Assembly: GCF_004366595.1 (NCBI RefSeq)
Contig: NZ_SORE01000005.1
Location: forward strand, 62,001-126,000
DNA from: Paraburkholderia rhizosphaerae
GTDB taxonomy: Bacteria; Pseudomonadota; Gammaproteobacteria; Burkholderiales; Burkholderiaceae
Length of the DNA: 64,000 nucleotides
Direction: 5' to 3'
Shown: positions 63,318 through 64,000 of the stretch, piece by piece
How positions within the stretch are numbered: the stretch's first letter is position 1
How the letters are laid out: every line of letters begins with the position of its first letter
The notes under the pieces: model-generated
The model's database searches: none
What the model was told of the DNA's origin: nothing
The model's input: the letters and a program-made list of their open reading frames with translations, nothing else
Made by a program: the position numbers and the translations under genes

Positions 63318-64000
63318 ATGAGTCCCCGCTTTAAGGCCGCGCCGCCGAAGTTACGCGCAACTGCGGTATCCGCATCGACGCTGTTCGTGATGGCCGTTGC
63401 TCCCGCGTTGCTCGCGGCGTGTGGTGGCGGCTCCGATGGCGGCACGAACGTGTCGCACGCCGTCGCGACGCAGAAGGTGCAAGGCAAGATGGCTGCGCAG
63501 TACCCGAACGTCACGGTCTGCAGCGACGACAACAACAACGGTGCTTGCGACAGCAACGAAGCGACTACCACTACCGATGGGCACGGCAATTTCACGCTGA
63601 CCACGACCGCGACGAACCTGCCGGTTGCAGCGGTGATTCCTGCGAACACCGCGTTTATCGATCCGGCGACGGGTGCGGCAAAGACCACCGCGAAGGCAAT
63701 GGTTCTGCGCGCACCGGCCGCGGCGAATCAGATGTTGAGCCCGCTTTCGACCGAAGTGGTGCGCGAGATGGCCGAGAGCAATATCGACGAGAAGACGGCG
63801 GTCGCGAACATCGCGGGGCGTCTGGGTGTCGCCGCTGCTGACGTGCTGGCCGATCCGTCGACGATCACCGACGCCACGAAGAAACAGGCGCTCGCGACCG
63901 AGACGACCATTCTGACGAACCGCTTCGAACTCGCGTCGACGATGGTCGCGCGCGGCGACGTTTCGCCGACGACCGGCAAGCCGGTCACGATCGCGGAAGC
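63318..64000 (+). CDS. Lipoprotein, 3' end outside the window
   Basis: The frame from ATG 63318 stays open to the window end (227 codons and two bases), so the gene is cut. The N-terminus is a lipoprotein signal (ATAVSASTLFVMAVAPALLA, then AC) with Cys at about residue 35. After it, TVCSDDNNNGACDSNEATTT is an EF-hand/dockerin-like calcium loop (D-x-N-x-N-G-x-C-D) followed by DGHGNFTL, often seen in secreted proteins with modular domains. The rest to the edge is helical and rich in Ala/Thr. The class of the missing part is unknown. Confidence 0.7.
   Translation, partial: MSPRFKAAPPKLRATAVSASTLFVMAVAPALLAACGGGSDGGTNVSHAVATQKVQGKMAAQYPNVTVCSDDNNNGACDSNEATTTTDGHGNFTLTTTATNLPVAAVIPANTAFIDPATGAAKTTAKAMVLRAPAAANQMLSPLSTEVVREMAESNIDEKTAVANIAGRLGVAAADVLADPSTITDATKKQALATETTILTNRFELASTMVARGDVSPTTGKPVTIAE

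Noticed and set aside
1-64000. Search for CRISPR arrays, tRNA/rRNA genes, transposases, integrases and phage genes
   Set aside because: No regularly spaced repeats, no tRNA-like cloverleaf with conserved arms and no transposase or integrase motifs were recognised by reading; small or divergent RNAs could still be missed without a covariance-model search.

Overview
The window reads as chromosomal DNA of a high-GC betaproteobacterium of the family Burkholderiaceae, most likely Paraburkholderia, Caballeronia or a close relative. The reasons are the strong G/C third-position codon bias, the many LysR regulators divergent from single enzymes, a fused malic enzyme-phosphotransacetylase, a DUF2844/DUF3443 pair, a Tat-exported phospholipase C with two C-terminal repeat domains, and a LecB/BC2L-type lectin. 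No rRNA, tRNA, CRISPR array, transposase, integrase or phage gene was found. The window is mostly accessory metabolism, secreted hydrolases and regulators, with several decayed genes.

Layout. 0.3-3.9 kb: a beta-propeller lactonase, an MBL hydrolase and a cytochrome c, between them a decay patch holding the tails of an AraC and a LuxR regulator and a metallophosphoesterase that has lost its core. 4-12 kb: redox enzymes and regulators, namely an Old Yellow Enzyme divergent from a LysR gene, a cytochrome b561, a YafY-type regulator with a VOC protein, a DUF308 membrane protein, a cupin divergent from a GcvA-like LysR gene, and an SGNH hydrolase. 12-15.6 kb: maeB divergent from a LysR gene. 15.6-17.5 kb: a divergent lectin locus, a small predicted beta-trefoil-like protein facing a two-domain protein with a LecB-like C-terminus. 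17.5-23.7 kb: a CobW remnant, ppk2, a P-type cation ATPase and a chemoreceptor. 24.2-29.3 kb: a TauD-like dioxygenase, a complete family-3 ABC importer and a facing flavin monooxygenase, probably a scavenging module for an organic sulfur or nitrogen compound. 29.5-35.6 kb: a small secreted protein, GST, SRPBCC protein, phospholipase C, two small lipoproteins and an HxlR remnant. 35.8-41.3 kb: one 5.6-kb gene for a kinase-like/AAA/GAF/PAS/histidine kinase sensor, then a TerB-like protein.

42.3-49.9 kb: methylmalonate-semialdehyde dehydrogenase, an aldo/keto reductase with an NTF2-like protein, then a same-strand run of fatty acid desaturase, PhnD-like binding protein and TfdB-like aromatic hydroxylase. 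50-51.7 kb: the DUF2844-DUF3443 operon; the DUF3443 lipoprotein carries two D(T/S)G motifs like a two-lobed aspartic protease. 52.6-59.4 kb: a secreted GH3 and a secreted GH16 enzyme flanking a quinone-reductase-like enzyme, an MFS exporter and a GlxA-like regulator. 59.4-64 kb: a YbdL-type aminotransferase, a DUF2934 protein, a prolyl-4-hydroxylase-like oxygenase and two divergent lipoproteins, the second cut by the window end.

Five genes are represented only by pieces (AraC, LuxR, metallophosphoesterase, CobW, HxlR). Several convergent gene ends carry near-perfect hairpins without U-tracts. The most unusual item is the divergent lectin locus, followed by the aspartic-protease-like DUF3443 lipoprotein and the giant sensor with an altered kinase active site.
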